DNA of 59,910 bases from Hypsibius dujardini (Eukaryota > Tardigrada > Eutardigrada > Parachela > Hypsibiidae), in NCBI GenBank assembly GCA_001579985.1, contig LRSR01006297.1, positions 1-59,910 on the forward strand. Reading direction: 5' to 3'. The notes beneath the pieces are model-generated. The model ran no database searches. It saw nothing but the letters and a program-made list of their open reading frames with translations, and was not told the origin of the DNA. A program made the position numbers and the translations under genes. This document shows, piece by piece, positions 58,280 to 59,910 of this stretch. Each line of letters begins with the position of its first letter. The first letter of the stretch is position 1.

Positions 58280-59173
58280 CTGAAAAGGAATAAGGAAACA
58301 CATAAAATATAGATTAGGTATAATGGCAAAAATCACGACAGTAGGATATTACTGAGAGAGTTCCCTCTCTGAGCTCGAGCTCATACGAAGGTGTTTCTGT
58401 TTTTCCCTTCATACACTTCAATTTCGTTTTAAAAATACATATTTTGGCTGTCGGGTTTTATATAGAACTTTCGGTTGAAATATTCCTAGCTCTTTACTGC
58501 AATTTATATATATATAAAACTCGCTATCGCTGAACAACACACACCGGACGGTGAGCGAATTCCCACGTTTGAGATTAAGAGCGAGTCACGTGCTGTTCAC
58601 ACTCATCCACACATGTGCACTATGCATAGAGACAGCGTGTGCTTGCGCTCTTTCGAGGAAGAAAGACGATCGCTTCAACATCCGTTCTGACCTTCGCTAA
58701 ACGAATTAACCTAGCACACACACTCCCTCACTCCCTCACTCCCTCACACACATTGCATCATGAACGTGTAGGGTGTGGTTCACTTCCGGCGGGATCTGTT
58801 GCCCCATATTTATCTTATTGCTTTGAATGATCTAAATTGTCATAAATACCAGGGAAAGCGCATTGTATTTACTTAATCGGTCTAATTGATTTACCCTTAA
58901 GAGAGGCCAGAAATTAATTTGCTGCTCTCAATAACACAATTCGTTCATACTTATTTGTACTCTATTCCTAGTGCCTTCGTTATTAAACAAATAATTTTAC
59001 GGTACTGCATCATTTTAAATTAAATTGCGAGGAGACTGTGGAGTACGGCAAGTTTTTCCGAATAATTTGCTCCGAAAAGTGCTGCGATTTCAAGTCTTAT
59101 GGCCATCGATCATACTAAAAGCTCGTAAAAGAAGCACACACGTGTCAGATTCCCCCCGACAGTCTCGTCTCGT

Positions 59174-59208
<35 letters not shown>

Positions 59209-59910
59209 TCAATGGAGAAGCTCCGATCCCTGCATGACGCCAACTTGTGACGTTGCAGAGAAGGGGATAGAAAAACAAACGGGGCAGTATACATCAAGGT
59301 CCCCCTCAACAAACATCTGGCCATTGTTTGCCTAAATAAAGCACAGCGCGTAGTTTTCGGTTTCACTTATGGTTAGTTAGCATTCTCCCTCTCGTCTCAT
59401 TTCGTTTCTCTTTCACTTTGCACCCGGAAACCCAGTCACAGCTTCCTGTTTAGACATTCAGAAAAAGGGGTGAAAATCTATAAATGTTCATTTCATTCCC
59501 CCATCTTCAGATCCCGGCATCACGTCGCCCCCTCGAAACAAAAGAAAATACGCCACATCTGTCAAGGGGGCCGTGAAAAAGTCCCCCCACAATTTGAATG
59601 ACACACACAGCTCAATTGGCTAAACTGAAAATGTTTTTCGATTAACAACTCATCCCCCAGCACGATCCAATTTATTTTTCCGGCATATGCCATGCCATCA
59701 TATATCTATGTTTAAATTGTATAACCGTGGGAAGAAATGACACATCTGAGAGGGAGGGATTGGTCAAGAGCGCGGGTTTTTTATTAAACACGCCACGCAC
59801 TATTAATATCTCCCTGGTAGATGATTCTACGATTGAGCTTGATAAATAAAGGGCCATTCACTGAATGAATGCTGGCCGTGCCCATCACGTTGAATGTGCG
59901 GCCGTTAAAC
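58280..59910. other. Upstream flank or first intron of NCS1, no exon recognised
   Basis: If NCS1's first coding exon lies further right, this is intronic. I searched the minus strand for an exon ending in a Trp split TG|gt after a T.F...E...W reading and did not find one. It contains a CTCCCTCA repeat near 58720-58752 and a GT microsatellite at 59177-59207. Confidence 0.45.
59177..59207. repeat. (GT)n microsatellite
   Basis: About fifteen GT units follow a CTCGTCTCGTCTCGT triplet of 5-mers. Non-coding. Confidence 0.95.

Overview
The window is eukaryotic nuclear DNA. The coding regions are broken by GT-AG introns, and their protein products are animal families. A gustatory-receptor-like 7TM gene together with a GnRH/AKH/corazonin-type neuropeptide receptor points to an invertebrate, most likely an ecdysozoan (arthropod or tardigrade). 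I cannot fix the species from sequence alone. Gene density is about one gene per 7 kb. Introns and spacers are full of short DNA transposons, fold-back elements and CTGT/ACAG tetranucleotide arrays.

Layout. 1-2754 (-): gustatory-receptor-like gene with an in-frame TGA, running off the left edge. 3266-4556: complete Tc1/mariner-type element (apparent DD37D) whose transposase has one nonsense codon. 6716-7118 (+): two-exon gene for a small secreted protein ending in an amidation-type Gly-Arg, a candidate neuropeptide precursor. 7.1-16.8 kb: gene-poor, with fold-back elements and a dispersed repeat. 16784-17425 (+): decayed receptor tyrosine kinase fragment. 20918-28253 (+): seven-exon rhodopsin-class receptor; one 0.8 kb TIR element lies upstream of it and a second copy sits in its last intron. 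29.15-29.34 kb: hAT transposase scrap. 29455-33483 (+): adenosylhomocysteinase, seven exons, followed by a stray duplicate of its last exon. 34393-38453 (+): endonuclease G, seven exons, including a 22-nt exon and a GC-AG intron. 39101-44683 (-): LIV-1-type ZIP zinc transporter, seven exons. 45814-48860 (-): ZnT1-type zinc exporter, ten exons. 49.0-53.2 kb: spacer with a 905-bp TIR element. 53204-58279 (-): frequenin/NCS-1-type calcium sensor whose 5' exon(s) lie outside or were not found.

How they relate. AHCY (methyl cycle), ENDOG (mitochondrial nuclease) and NCS-1 look like unrelated housekeeping or neuronal genes. The zinc importer and exporter are the one functional pair: same strand, 1.1 kb apart, both with His-rich cytosolic loops. 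Exon models were built by hand from splice signals, reading phase and family conservation. Phases close exactly for the neuropeptide candidate (95 aa), GPCR (377 aa), AHCY (448 aa), ENDOG (328 aa), ZIP (553 aa) and ZnT (526 aa). I did not find a clearly new multi-gene system. The most novel single item is the candidate neuropeptide precursor.
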